NCBI GenBank assembly: GCA_003554945.1
Contig: PWHN01000025.1
Location: 1 to 12,595, forward strand
DNA: 12,595 nucleotides
Direction: 5' to 3'
Source of the DNA: a bacterium
GTDB lineage: Bacteria > T1Sed10-126
Positions 12,594 to 12,595 of this stretch are shown one piece after another. A model generated the notes under the pieces. The model was not told where the DNA came from. It saw only the letters and a list, made by a program, of their open reading frames with translations, and searched no databases. Numbering within the stretch: position 1 is the stretch's first letter; the number at the start of each line of letters is the position of its first letter. Position numbers and translations under genes: made by a program.

Positions 12594-12595
12594 GA

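Noticed and set aside
1-12595. CRISPR array, tRNA or rRNA genes, transposase
   Set aside because: I found no regularly spaced identical repeats, no tRNA-like cloverleaf, no rRNA segments and no transposase or integrase frame on either strand.

Overview
The window is part of a bacterial chemotaxis and sensory-signalling region. Genes are close-packed within operons, Shine-Dalgarno sites are strong (AGGAGG, GGAGGT, AAAGGTGAT), starts include TTG and GTG, and base composition looks roughly balanced by eye. The proteins are rich in Glu and Asp, which could fit a halophile. A clostridial or Halanaerobiales-like Firmicute would fit, but nothing in the sequence proves the taxon.

Layout. Nearly all signalling genes are on the minus strand. 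Reading that strand from the right edge: the C-terminal end of cheA (12426-12593, cut by the window edge); five bases later, a GAF-PAS protein that ends in an apparent stub of a HisKA_2 kinase domain (11272-12420). Two small plus-strand regulators follow in the map: a winged-helix protein (10867-11265, convergent with the GAF-PAS gene) and an XRE-type protein (10456-10719). The XRE gene is divergent from a transmembrane chemoreceptor with an extracytoplasmic CZB-type zinc-binding domain (8387-10117). After a long spacer come cheR (6766-7602) and, one base later, a 1315-residue dCache-HAMP-PASx4-GAF histidine kinase (2817-6764). A 327-bp repeat-filled spacer separates the kinase from an Rcp1-like response regulator (2037-2489). 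Last is a chemoreceptor with two membrane helices and almost no external domain (92-1615).

How the parts may work together. The two receptors would feed CheA/CheW, with CheR methylating receptor glutamates. The kinase has the phytochrome-type AHDLKQPL H-box and the regulator has Rcp1-type features, so they probably form a phosphorelay pair; linkage to cheR suggests crosstalk between that pair and chemotaxis. Two abutting 8-3-8 dyads (10223-10259) coincide with a candidate promoter for the CZB receptor and may be operators for a nearby regulator.

Spacers. Four intergenic spacers (1739-1957, 2515-2810, 7655-7990, 10326-10420) are mosaics of short palindromic and word-like repeats. They include an 84-bp block duplicated at 2651 and 7879 and several copies of an ATTCCGG..CCGGAATGACG palindrome. 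One relative of that palindrome is followed by a T-run and looks like the terminator behind the response regulator. The 8000-8386 stretch has no firm gene but carries a sigma-28-like promoter motif pointing rightwards. Bases 1-91 lie downstream of the first receptor, and I see no gene or convincing terminator there.
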